DNA from: an uncultured Lachnospiraceae bacterium
GTDB taxonomy: Bacteria; Bacillota; Clostridia; Lachnospirales; Lachnospiraceae
Assembly (NCBI GenBank): GCA_947630925.1
Contig: CANRJM010000011.1
Span: 1 to 61,819 of the forward strand
DNA: 61,819 nucleotides
Reading direction: 5' to 3'
In this document: positions 24,053 to 32,749 of the stretch, one piece after another
Layout: each line of letters begins with the position of its first letter
How positions within the stretch are numbered: position 1 is the first letter of the stretch
The notes under the pieces: generated by a model
Databases searched by the model: none
What the model saw: the letters and a program-made list of their open reading frames with translations, nothing else
Told to the model about the DNA's origin: nothing
Program-made: the position numbers and the translations under genes

Positions 24053-25912
24053 TTATTTTTTTCGATTCTCAAAATAAATAAAAGAGTCAATCGCATCAAA
24101 AATATCCTGGAAGGTTTCTCTCGGAGCGGCGTCAATATATTTTTTTAAAATTTCCTGTTGGGCGCTTCCGTGATATTTTCCATAAAAAATGTCAAATAGA
24201 TTGTGACCGCGTACGTAAATCCGAATATCTTCTAAATGTTCTCGGATATCCTGCTTACTGCGGATTTTTATATTCTTTGTGCGTAAAAGCTTTTTCATAC
24301 TGTTCAGTTTATATAAATAATCTTTATATTTTTTATATAGAATATTATAAAAATCTTCTTCGGAATGTATTACGCCAATTTTTGCCATGACTTTTGGCTC
24401 CAAAAAATAATTTTCAAAAGAATAATATTTTAAGATAAGTACATTTTTAGGCTCAACCTTAGGGATATTGCCAATATCTTCCTGTGAACGGCGGTTGTAA
24501 TAGCTGCAAAGCTGCTTCTTCAGATAGTTTGGATTTTTGCCGTCGCTGTCGCGGATCATAAGAAACTGATCTTTTAAATATAATTTATTAATATACTTTA
24601 AATTTGCATACGTTTTAATATTGGTACAGCTATTAACAGGAATAATCGTAATACGCTGCAGATTACCGCTGCTGTCATAAATTTCAGAGTAATATTTTTC
24701 TAATAATAATGGCAGTCGGTTACTATCCTGTTTTCCCTCTACAATAAAAACAAAACTGACATTCATTAAATCATTGGCAGTATATCCCAAATCATCCAGG
24801 ATTACATCTATATTAGTATTTTCTTTGACAATAGTGTAATAGTCCTCATCTAATACAACCTCTTTTATCTGTTTGGTAGAAAAATTAAAGATCAGGTTAG
24901 GGGAATGCGTCGAAAAAATTACCTGATTCTTTTTGGAAAGACGGAAAAGCACTTCGCTCGCCACCTTTTGAAGCTGCGGATGAAGATAGATTTCCGGATC
25001 TTCCATTACAATAATACAGGGGAGAGTGCCGTCTTCTTCAATATAGGTCTCCAGAAGGGACAGCGCGTAAATACTGCGCAGGCCTTCGCTTAAAAAATTA
25101 ATCGGGCCGGTTCTGCCGCCGCGCATTTTATCATAGACTAAAGTATCAACACGAAGAAGGTGCTCCATGTTATAATCCATAACGTATTGAATTTCCTGAG
25201 AGGAACTTCCGTTGGCATAAAAATGTTCATTTACCTTTCTCTCAAATTCTTTCAGGTTGGTATGGAATAATTTGTATTGTAAGAGGCGTGCAGTTTCAAA
25301 AAGGGTTAACTCCTCCGGTGTCTTTTTATTAATCAGGCCGATGCATTGAAAGCAGCGGCTGCAGGTTTTGGTAGCATCAAAAGTACATTGATTATCCTTT
25401 AACTTTTGAAAGGACTCTTTATCATAGAAGCTAAATACATCATTCTGCAACGCCTCGAGATTTCTGCTTTGATCAATATGGTAAATTTTTGGAAAAATAT
25501 CCAAAATAAAGGTATTATTTTTTTGATAACCATCGTTATAGCGTATCTGCCGGTTTGGATTGACCAGACAGGAAAAGGAAATGGAGTTATCCTGAAAAGA
25601 GGGAAGCCGTGTATGGAATTCGGCAAACCATGCGTCAAAGCCGCGAAGTTTGCTGATCACTCCTTTTTCATGAAAGTACTGTAAATCCATGTCGGTAAAT
25701 TCAAGCTTAACAGAAATTTCAATAGAGTGGTTTTTATCCAGATAATCATATGCCGTAACAGGATGCAGGCCTGCAACAAGCAATAAAGCATCAATTACGG
25801 CAGTTTTTCCTGTATTATTCTTACCTACCAAAATAAGGGCGTTTTCTACATCCGAAATCTCAAGTTCACGAATGGACTTAAAATTCTTGATTTTAAGATA
25901 ACATATTTTCAT
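24053..25912 (-). CDS. OLD-family ATPase with TOPRIM nuclease-like domain
   Basis: A 619-residue protein. It begins MKICYLKIKNFKSIRELEI, with Walker A VGKNNTGKT (about residues 29-37), an ABC-like signature FLSEGLRSIYALSLL (about 262-276), Walker B IIVMEDPEIYLHP (about 286-298) and IFSTHSPNLI. The C-terminal third has a TOPRIM-like order: FIVEGKQDSNRLPLLL then IRDSDGKNP. A CRSRCFQC-type cysteine group (KTCSRCFQC, about residue 165) may bind metal. OLD proteins are nucleases involved in phage defence or DNA repair. Start at 25912 follows GGGGG 9-13 bases upstream; a longer frame to 26086 would overlap the flavin reductase. No gajB- or reverse-transcriptase-like partner is adjacent. Confidence 0.82.
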   Translation of the reverse strand: MKICYLKIKNFKSIRELEISDVENALILVGKNNTGKTAVIDALLLVAGLHPVTAYDYLDKNHSIEISVKLEFTDMDLQYFHEKGVISKLRGFDAWFAEFHTRLPSFQDNSISFSCLVNPNRQIRYNDGYQKNNTFILDIFPKIYHIDQSRNLEALQNDVFSFYDKESFQKLKDNQCTFDATKTCSRCFQCIGLINKKTPEELTLFETARLLQYKLFHTNLKEFERKVNEHFYANGSSSQEIQYVMDYNMEHLLRVDTLVYDKMRGGRTGPINFLSEGLRSIYALSLLETYIEEDGTLPCIIVMEDPEIYLHPQLQKVASEVLFRLSKKNQVIFSTHSPNLIFNFSTKQIKEVVLDEDYYTIVKENTNIDVILDDLGYTANDLMNVSFVFIVEGKQDSNRLPLLLEKYYSEIYDSSGNLQRITIIPVNSCTNIKTYANLKYINKLYLKDQFLMIRDSDGKNPNYLKKQLCSYYNRRSQEDIGNIPKVEPKNVLILKYYSFENYFLEPKVMAKIGVIHSEEDFYNILYKKYKDYLYKLNSMKKLLRTKNIKIRSKQDIREHLEDIRIYVRGHNLFDIFYGKYHGSAQQEILKKYIDAAPRETFQDIFDAIDSFIYFENRKK

Positions 25913-25967
25913 AAGTACTTCCCCCTTTATAATATAGTATGAATCCGAAAATAAATGGTGTATGCTA

Positions 25968-26573
25968 TCATTTTGATTTTCTTTTCGGCATACGTTTCTT
26001 TTTCTGAACGGTTTTCTTTTTAACGGAATAACCAAATGTGCCCAGCGCTTTTCCAAGCGTAAAATAGGTACCGTGGGAATATGCAAGCATATGGCTGTCG
26101 TTTAAATGGAAGGTTCCCTTTTCATCCATATATTTTTTATCAACATGGACTGCCGTTACCCTTGCTAAAAACAGATCATGGGAGCCTAACTCTTTTACTT
26201 CGGTAACCTGACATTCAATATTTACGGGAGATTCCTGCACCATTGGGCAGGATACCGTATCTGCGGAGATTGGCGTAAGCCGGCACTCCTTCCATTTGTT
26301 TACGTCTCTCCCGGAACGTACGCCGCAGTAATCTACAGCGGAAACAAGCGCTTCCGTAGTGAGATTGATTACAAATTCCCCGGTTTCTTTAATCATTCGG
26401 TGTGAGTATCGTTCCGGCCGGACGGATATAGAAACCATGGGAGGGTTAGTGCATACCGTGCCTGTCCATGCTGCGGTAAAAATATTTGGAGCTCTGTCCG
26501 GTGCCGCACAACTGACGAGGACGGCGGGCAGCGGGTATAGCATATTGCCGGGTTTAAAGTCTATTTTACACAT
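25968..26573 (-). CDS. Flavin reductase-like FMN-binding protein
   Basis: A 201-residue protein of the flavin reductase family, which binds FMN on a split beta-barrel and passes electrons from NAD(P)H, or is itself a flavoprotein of unknown electron partner. Visible family patterns: MLYPLPAVLVSCA, NIFTAAWTGTVCTNPPMVSISVRPERYSH (about residues 30-58, split here by position only) and FVINLTTEAL. The last 20 residues (KKKTVQKKKRMPKRKSK) form an unusual very basic tail that could bind nucleic acid or membrane. It precedes the OLD-family gene by 55 bases on the same strand and is read away from the Ig-like gene at 26773. Specific substrate unknown. Confidence 0.85.
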   Translation of the reverse strand: MCKIDFKPGNMLYPLPAVLVSCAAPDRAPNIFTAAWTGTVCTNPPMVSISVRPERYSHRMIKETGEFVINLTTEALVSAVDYCGVRSGRDVNKWKECRLTPISADTVSCPMVQESPVNIECQVTEVKELGSHDLFLARVTAVHVDKKYMDEKGTFHLNDSHMLAYSHGTYFTLGKALGTFGYSVKKKTVQKKKRMPKRKSK

Positions 26574-26772
26574 TATAGGTTTCCTTTCTCATTTTAGTTC
26601 TATTTCATATTATGTAAATAGTTTTAGTATACCATAGATCATATCGCCCGCGATATATTTTTTCGGAGAAACCATGCAAGAAAAACTACACAAACAGAAA
26701 AGGATATGTTAAAATAGAATTAATATAACAGAATAGGAACGACAAGATATATTCAGAAGGAGGGTGGATGTT

Positions 26773-27120
26773 ATGCCAAATTATCTGGCATTTGAGTCAA
26801 TGACGGAAGGCCTTGAGGGTAAAGTAAAGCAGGATTTGAAGTTTAAAACGGGTAATTTTTTATGGAAGGTGCGGTTTAATGTTCCGCTGGATCCAAAGAC
26901 AGTAAACAATGTTAATTTATATGTAACAACGCTTAATATGTCACCCCTGAAGACAGCGATCCGCTATAATTCACTGGAAAACGAAATTGAGATAGAACCG
27001 TTAGAGCCATATGCGCAGCATGAATCATATATTCTCAATATTACGACCAAAGTTACCTCTCTTAGTGGGAAACCGTTAAAACAGCCGTTGCAGGTACAGT
27101 TTAAGATTGATGATCAGTAA
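26773..27120 (+). CDS. Small Ig-like domain protein (SbsA-type)
   Basis: A 115-residue protein without a signal peptide, made almost wholly of one SbsA-type Ig-like domain: FNVPLDPKTVNNVNLYV, then IEIEPLEPYAQHESYILNI and a final TSLSGKPLKQPLQVQF. ATG at 26773 is chosen because AAGGAGG lies nine bases upstream; the GTG at 26764 overlaps the ribosome binding site. Such domains usually bracket surface proteins, so a free cytoplasmic copy is odd. It lies 18 bases ahead of the sensor kinase gene and is probably co-transcribed. Function unknown. Confidence 0.7.
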   Translation: MPNYLAFESMTEGLEGKVKQDLKFKTGNFLWKVRFNVPLDPKTVNNVNLYVTTLNMSPLKTAIRYNSLENEIEIEPLEPYAQHESYILNITTKVTSLSGKPLKQPLQVQFKIDDQ

Positions 27121-27138
27121 AAGTGATGAAAAAAAGCG

Positions 27139-28971
27139 ATGAAAAAAAGAAAAAAACAATTTAAATCTAAGCTATTCAATTTTAGCAATAATATCCGGTT
27201 TCATGAGAGAATGCTTCTTATTTATATAATAGGAGGCATTATTCCTTTTGTGGTTGCGCTGCTCTATTCGAATCAAAGAAGCAATGACGCTTTATTGCAG
27301 CAAAATAAGGAAGCGCAGGCAGAGGAAATTTCTTTGATCTGTTCCAGTATTCAGGAAGCTATGTCAGTAGCAGAGAATGTTGCAGACAGGCTTTCCGAGG
27401 ATGAAAAGGTTCGGGAGATTACGTCAAAAGTGCTGAAAAAAGATTACAAAGATGCGGAAACTTTTGAGGAAGACTGTAAGGCGCTTTCTTTTATTGACAG
27501 GTATGAGCAGTATTATCAGGAAGAGATTTCATCCATAAAAATATATGTAAGAAATGAAACAATCGTGTCAAACCAATATTTTAGTTACATGAATAACAAT
27601 ATGCAGAAACAGGATATCGATTTTCCGGAGTATTATAAGAACGGGGATGTTTTCTGGTCTTATACTTATGATAATAATACGTCGGGAAAAAAGATAATGC
27701 AGATGACACGGCAGCTTCGGGATGAACGGGGCGCTGAAATTGGTGTTCTGGCGATACGGCTTCAGCCGAAAAGAACAATGGATAAGGTGCATAATCGAAA
27801 TGACAATACAGTATTGATTTATGCAGACAGGGATATTCTGACGACCAGTTTTTCGATAGGAGAGGAATATGATTTCCTGTTTAAAGAACTAGAGCGTTTT
27901 AAGGCGGACAAAGGAACAACAACGCTTACTTATGGTATTAAAGAGTATTTGGTAACCTATGAAAGAATAATTTCTGCCAGAAGGGCAGAAAACTATTATA
28001 CGGTAGTGGATATTTTGGATTACCAGGAACTTCGTTCCAAAGTCAATCAAACCATTTTTGTAAGCATAAGCATAGGAATCACGGGACTGTTCATATCCAT
28101 TATTTTGATTCTCTTTTTTTCCATAAAGATTGGAAAACGGATGAACCGTCTGCGATTACAGATGCATTTGGTCGCAACGGGGAAATATGAGGAATTAGAA
28201 CCAATTGAAGGTTCCGATGAAGTGGCGCAGTTATATCAGGATTTAGAGCGGATGGCTGAGGACATTCAAAGGATGACGGACAGTATTGTAGAGGAAAAAG
28301 TGCAGAAAGAACGGCTGCACACAAGGCAAAAGGAAGTCGAATTTAAAATGCTGACAAGTCAGATTAATCCGCATTTTCTGTATAATACGCTGGAAACAAT
28401 TCGTATGAAAGCAAAGATTAACAGGGAACCGGAGATTGAGGAACTGGTCAAGAGACTTGCAAAGGTTATGAGGAGAAATATTCAGGTTGGCGATCAAATG
28501 GTCACACTTGGGTCAGAGATTGAACTGCTGGAAAATTATTTTGTGATTCAGGATTATCGGTTTGGCGACAGGATCCATACAGAAATTATCGTGGAGAAAA
28601 ATGTCAATACGGATATTCTGGTCATTCCCCTGATTATGCAGCCTTTTGCAGAAAATGCGTTTGTGCACGGTTTGGAATCCAAGGAGTCGGACGGAAAGCT
28701 TTCTGTCCATATTTCCCGGATGGCGGATGATATTAATATAGAGATAACAGATAATGGAATTGGGATGAACTATTATAAATTAGCCAAAATCAGGAGAAAC
28801 TTAAGAGAGGATAAAAATTTAGAAAAGGAGCATATTGGAATCAGCAATGTCCATCAAAGGCTTATTCTGCTCTATGGGGAGGAGTATGGAGTCTCTATTG
28901 AAAGCAGAGAGGGCAGGGGGACGAGTGTAACGATTCGTTTTCCGGCAGAAACAAAATTTCCGTATGTATAA
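27139..28971 (+). CDS. YesM/LytS-type sensor histidine kinase
   Basis: A 610-residue membrane kinase. Two membrane spans (about residues 24-43 and 303-328) flank an extracellular sensor of about 260 residues, followed by a HAMP region, then the His_kinase domain with SQINPHFLYNTLETIRMKAK (phospho-accepting histidine near residue 412) and a C-terminal HATPase with ENAFVHGLE and NGIGMNY. In Lachnospiraceae such kinases usually pair with an AraC-type YesN response regulator and control nearby sugar ABC transporters. No response regulator is adjacent; the transporter at 30240 downstream is a likely target. The ribosome binding site is weak, suggesting coupling to the upstream small gene. Confidence 0.88.
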   Translation: MKKRKKQFKSKLFNFSNNIRFHERMLLIYIIGGIIPFVVALLYSNQRSNDALLQQNKEAQAEEISLICSSIQEAMSVAENVADRLSEDEKVREITSKVLKKDYKDAETFEEDCKALSFIDRYEQYYQEEISSIKIYVRNETIVSNQYFSYMNNNMQKQDIDFPEYYKNGDVFWSYTYDNNTSGKKIMQMTRQLRDERGAEIGVLAIRLQPKRTMDKVHNRNDNTVLIYADRDILTTSFSIGEEYDFLFKELERFKADKGTTTLTYGIKEYLVTYERIISARRAENYYTVVDILDYQELRSKVNQTIFVSISIGITGLFISIILILFFSIKIGKRMNRLRLQMHLVATGKYEELEPIEGSDEVAQLYQDLERMAEDIQRMTDSIVEEKVQKERLHTRQKEVEFKMLTSQINPHFLYNTLETIRMKAKINREPEIEELVKRLAKVMRRNIQVGDQMVTLGSEIELLENYFVIQDYRFGDRIHTEIIVEKNVNTDILVIPLIMQPFAENAFVHGLESKESDGKLSVHISRMADDINIEITDNGIGMNYYKLAKIRRNLREDKNLEKEHIGISNVHQRLILLYGEEYGVSIESREGRGTSVTIRFPAETKFPYV

Positions 28972-29088
28972 TTTTATAGGTAAAAATGTATAAAAAATAT
29001 GGTTACTTTTACCAATTTTTGGTGTTATACTACTAAAGTACATGTAGACTTGTGCAACTATTTTTTATAAGAAAGTGAGGAAAAGGGA

Positions 29089-29916
29089 ATGAGAAAAACA
29101 TTTAAATCAATTGTCACGGCAGTTATGGCATTGGCACTTACTGTAGCAGCGATTCCGAATACGGCTTTTGCAGATGAGTCGTCAAAGGATGCAATTGCGG
29201 CAGGTAAGGCTGCGTTCGACCCAAGCGGCAAGACAGAGTATCATGCATATCTGCTGTTCCAGGTAGACCAGTCATGGGTATTCAGGGATTCTTTTGCAAA
29301 TCCTGAGACGGGCAGAAGCAATGCAAACTTTAATAAAGTATTAACTACGAAGAATGTGTCAGATGCCATTCCGGTTGATGGCGAGATTACGGATGCAGTT
29401 GTCAAGGGAAATGGTACTTATACAGTAAAGGTTGAAGGATTGAACAGCGTTACAACTTCAGAACCTACGGCAGCGCTCAAGGTTGCAGGCGTTTCGACTG
29501 ACATCCCGTCCAGCAGCGGCATTCAGATTACAAATGTAAAGACAAAGATTGACGGCATGACAAAGTCAGAGCAGCCTAGCGCTATTTTGGATGACGAAGA
29601 AGACGCACGTTCTAAGACGATGACTGTTCTTGTCAATAATTTATACAGAAACACAACAGAGTTAGGAACAGAATTACAGGTTCCAACGGATTCTCTGGAG
29701 ATTACATTTACCGTAGCAGGTTTTGATGTTGACAATCCGGATGCAACGGAAGCAACCCCGACGCCTGCACCTGCAGATACGAGTGCTTCCGGTAATGACA
29801 GTGATTCCGAAGCATCTTTCTTCACAACACCGGGTGGTATTGCATGTATTGTAGTAGTAGCAGTAGTAATAATCGGCGCAGTTGTTATTGTAATATCAAA
29901 AAAGAAGAAAAAATAA
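29089..29916 (+). CDS. Exported surface protein with C-terminal membrane anchor
   Basis: A 275-residue protein with a clear signal peptide (MRKTFKSIVTAVMALALTVA, cleavage likely after AFA), a body of about 190 residues, a threonine/proline/serine-rich linker (ATPTPAPADTSASGNDSDSE, residues about 221-241) and a C-terminal transmembrane helix ended by five lysines (SKKKKK). It should stand on the outer face of the membrane. No LPXTG motif is seen, so anchoring is by the helix. The body (KTEYHAYLLFQVDQSWVFRD) is unrecognised but appears to be a beta-rich binding domain. A strong terminator (29940-29979) follows, and it stands between the kinase and the permeases, suggesting a role in the same uptake or sensing system. 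Confidence 0.75.
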   Translation: MRKTFKSIVTAVMALALTVAAIPNTAFADESSKDAIAAGKAAFDPSGKTEYHAYLLFQVDQSWVFRDSFANPETGRSNANFNKVLTTKNVSDAIPVDGEITDAVVKGNGTYTVKVEGLNSVTTSEPTAALKVAGVSTDIPSSSGIQITNVKTKIDGMTKSEQPSAILDDEEDARSKTMTVLVNNLYRNTTELGTELQVPTDSLEITFTVAGFDVDNPDATEATPTPAPADTSASGNDSDSEASFFTTPGGIACIVVVAVVIIGAVVIVISKKKKK

Positions 29917-29939
29917 TGATTGATAAGGACTGTTGATCA

Positions 29940-29979
29940 GGAGACAAGATGACTCCGTTATCTTGTCTCCTTATTTCTT
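29940..29979 (+). terminator. Intrinsic terminator after the surface protein gene
   Basis: Perfect 11-bp stem, GGAGACAAGAT (29940-29950) with ATCTTGTCTCC (29960-29970), loop of 9, then TTATTTCTT. It separates the surface protein from the transporter genes. Confidence 0.72.
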
Positions 29980-30239
29980 AGTTCAGGAAATCCTCTGTAT
30001 GTAGATTCTGGATTTTGCGTAAAAGAAAGCGCAGATTGTTTTGCTGGAGAGAACAGGGAAAGAGTCTCTCTTTTTTGATATACTCGTAAATATATTAAAA
30101 AATTGTGGCGGAAGTTTGAAAAATGCGTGTATTTTGAATCAATAAATTCTGGTATTCAGGAAAGTTGCCTTTTGGTAAAATATTATAAAAGAGGCACTTT
30201 CTTTACAAGAGGGGTAAATATATAGTTAAGGAGGTTATT
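29980..30239 (+). promoter_or_regulatory. Long leader of the permease operon
   Basis: About 260 bases without a reading frame. A weak terminator-like hairpin (GAGAGA 30047-30052 with TCTCTC 30065-30070, then six Ts) lies 165 bases ahead of the first permease gene, and several -10-like TA-rich blocks occur (for example around 30178-30186). No known riboswitch consensus was recognised. The region ends in AAGGAGG before the ATG at 30240. The control elements cannot be set apart by eye. Confidence 0.35.
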
Positions 30240-31709
30240 ATGAGAGAGGAAAAGATTGAAACGAGGGGAGCTCTGGGCGGTCTGTACTTAATTCAGCGTC
30301 TTTTGTCCGTTGCAATTATTATTATCGCCTTCTTCCCAGTTGCCAATCCCGCTAAGATTTGTGGATTGGTCAGTAATAAGATGTCGTTGTTTACAGCGGC
30401 TGTCTCCTATTCTACCTTGACAGGAGATTTGAGGCGGGCATTCCGTATGGGATGGGTTGACGAATACATATTCGTTATAGCATTTATTGCAGCAATTATC
30501 GCTATGCTTGGCATCGCTGTCACAGCGGCGGGCGTTTGTGCTTCAATGGGAAATCTGAGGCTTCAGAAATTGGGATTGAAGTTTAGCATGATAGGAACAA
30601 TTGTTGAAATTATTGGCTATATAGCCTGTGTTGTGTCCTATCTTCTTCTGAAGAGCAATGTAACACCCGATAAGCTGGGCGAAGTATCGCCGCAATTCCC
30701 AATGGGCGTTATTGTGTATGGTATTTTGGCAATTGTGTTATTGTTGCTTTCTATAGGAATTTTTGTGAAAGCGCCTTCTGTTCCGTTGGGAATGAAGTAT
30801 GATATGGAGTCAAAGTACAAGTTATTTCTTATGTTTCTGCCATTTGCGGTATTTGCATTTTTGTTCTGCTACTTACCGCTTTACGGTTGGAGATATGCCT
30901 TCTTTGATTACAAGTCGGGCGGGACATTGTCTGCTGACAACTTTGTAGGATTTAAGTGGTTTGTCTATTTGTTCCAGAATAAGGCTACCAGAAGGGATCT
31001 TGTCAATGTTATGACAAATACGTTGGCAATCAGTGGATTAAATGTTGTTACAACCTGGATTCCTATGATTTTTGCCGTATTTCTCTGTGAAATGAGAAAC
31101 ATGAAGTTTCGGCGTTTCGTACAGGCGTTTACGACAATTCCAAACTTTATCAGTTGGGTACTTGTATATGCGATAGCGCTTGCTATCTTCTCTACAGACG
31201 GCTTTATCAATACATTCGCAAAACAGGTTGGCCTTTTGGGAGCGAATGATACCGGAAGCAACTATTTGATGGGCGATAGCCTGACCTGGGTTAAGATGTG
31301 GGCCTGGGGAACATGGAAAGGCGTCGGTTGGAGCGCAATCATTTATATTGCCGGTATTTCCGGTATTGACCAGTCCCTGTATGAAGCTGCCACTGTGGAT
31401 GGCGCAGGGCGTTTCCAAAAAATGCGTCACATTACGCTTCCTGGATTAATACCAACTTTCTTTGTATTATTGCTGATGGCGATTGCAGGTATCCTGAGTA
31501 ATGGTCTGGATCAGTATCTTGTATTTTCAAATGCAGATAATGCTAAGCATATTAACGTTTTGGACTTATATGTATATACATTGGGTATTGGTAATGGTTC
31601 CATTCCGCTGTCAACAGTAGTAGGTATGTTTAAGTCGATTATCAGTATTATCTTGTTGTTTGCCGCAAACGGAACTTCTAAGCTTCTGCGTGGCGAAAGT
31701 ATTGTATAG
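30240..31709 (+). CDS. LplB-type sugar ABC permease with extra N-terminal membrane domain
   Basis: A 489-residue integral membrane protein; normal LplB-family permeases are about 300-320 residues. The C-terminal 290 residues are the permease: KYKLFLMFLPFAVFAFLFCY, then the EAA loop SLYEAATVDGAGRFQKMRHITLPGL (about residues 380-404, contact with the ATPase). The N-terminal 185 residues are an added domain with four predicted helices (about 16-32, 75-100, 118-138, 155-178). It forms a transporter with the next permease and the solute-binding lipoproteins; the ATPase is not in the window and is probably a shared MsmX-type protein. The substrate is likely a carbohydrate but is not defined by sequence. 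Confidence 0.85.
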   Translation: MREEKIETRGALGGLYLIQRLLSVAIIIIAFFPVANPAKICGLVSNKMSLFTAAVSYSTLTGDLRRAFRMGWVDEYIFVIAFIAAIIAMLGIAVTAAGVCASMGNLRLQKLGLKFSMIGTIVEIIGYIACVVSYLLLKSNVTPDKLGEVSPQFPMGVIVYGILAIVLLLLSIGIFVKAPSVPLGMKYDMESKYKLFLMFLPFAVFAFLFCYLPLYGWRYAFFDYKSGGTLSADNFVGFKWFVYLFQNKATRRDLVNVMTNTLAISGLNVVTTWIPMIFAVFLCEMRNMKFRRFVQAFTTIPNFISWVLVYAIALAIFSTDGFINTFAKQVGLLGANDTGSNYLMGDSLTWVKMWAWGTWKGVGWSAIIYIAGISGIDQSLYEAATVDGAGRFQKMRHITLPGLIPTFFVLLLMAIAGILSNGLDQYLVFSNADNAKHINVLDLYVYTLGIGNGSIPLSTVVGMFKSIISIILLFAANGTSKLLRGESIV

Positions 31710-31722
31710 GAGGTGAATACAC

Positions 31723-32688
31723 ATGGCAAAGACTGCACAGGAAAAAATTGATGCAAAAAAAGAGAAAGCGTATTATAAAAAACATAAAAAAATGTACCGT
31801 ACAACTCCCGGCGATGTTGTATTCAATATTTTGAACTATACGTTTTTTGGTATATTTACATTGACATGTATTTTCCCGTTCTATTATCTGCTTATCAATA
31901 CGATATCGGATAATGAGCTGGTAAAAAAAGGTTTGATAAACTTTTATCCAAAGGGATTAAACATTGATAACTATATTGCATTGCGTAAAGTAGGCGATTT
32001 GGGAAGTTCATTTATTGTTACGGTCAGCAGAACCCTGATTGGTACTGCGTTGATGGTATTAGCGTCTGCATTTGTTGGCTATTTGGTAACAAAGCAGGAA
32101 ATGTGGCATAGAAGTCTGTGGTATCGATTCCTTGTTATTACCATGTACTTTAATGCCGGTTTGATACCGATATACTTGAATATGGCGCTTTTAGGTTTAA
32201 CACAGAATTATCTGGTATACATTCTTCCTTTGGTTGTACAGCCGTATAATATCATTCTGGTCAAAACGTATATAGAATCGATACCGGCGGAATTGGAAGA
32301 AAGCGCGTTTATAGACGGCGCTTCGTATATGGTAGTATTTCGGAAGTTAATCTGGCCGCTCAGCAAACCAATTCTTGCAACGATTGCAATTTTTGGCGCA
32401 GTTGCCCATTGGAATTCTTTCCAGGATTCCTTGCTTTATATGCAGGGTAACAGCGAACTCTTTACTTTGCAGCACAGATTGTATATTTACCTGAATATGT
32501 CATCTAACATAGCTGCCTTGATGAGTCAGGGTGGTACCGCTGCTCAACAGGCGATGGAGCAGGCATTGAATGCGAAAGTAATAAAATATACGATTTCCAT
32601 GGTATCCGTAATTCCTATTTTCTGTGTATATCCGTTTATGCAGAGATATTTTGAAAAAGGTATTATGCTTGGCGCCGTTAAGGGCTGA
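31723..32688 (+). CDS. YtcP-type sugar ABC permease
   Basis: A 321-residue permease with six predicted helices, starting after a lysine-rich cytoplasmic N-terminus (residues 1-27). The EAA loop is ELEESAFIDGASYMVVFRKLIWPLSKP (about residues 187-213). This is the second membrane half of the LplB/YtcP type carbohydrate transporter. It starts 13 bases after the first permease, with AGGAGG upstream, so the two are surely one transcript. Confidence 0.9.
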   Translation: MAKTAQEKIDAKKEKAYYKKHKKMYRTTPGDVVFNILNYTFFGIFTLTCIFPFYYLLINTISDNELVKKGLINFYPKGLNIDNYIALRKVGDLGSSFIVTVSRTLIGTALMVLASAFVGYLVTKQEMWHRSLWYRFLVITMYFNAGLIPIYLNMALLGLTQNYLVYILPLVVQPYNIILVKTYIESIPAELEESAFIDGASYMVVFRKLIWPLSKPILATIAIFGAVAHWNSFQDSLLYMQGNSELFTLQHRLYIYLNMSSNIAALMSQGGTAAQQAMEQALNAKVIKYTISMVSVIPIFCVYPFMQRYFEKGIMLGAVKG

Positions 32689-32749
32689 TATAGGACTTAC
32701 GGCAAAGTTGGCGTGACTGGCTATATGGTTGAAGGCATAGGAGGAAGAA

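Noticed and set aside
24053-26573. Gabija-type defence system
   Set aside because: The OLD-family protein would fit GajA, but the neighbour is a flavin reductase, not a UvrD-like GajB helicase.
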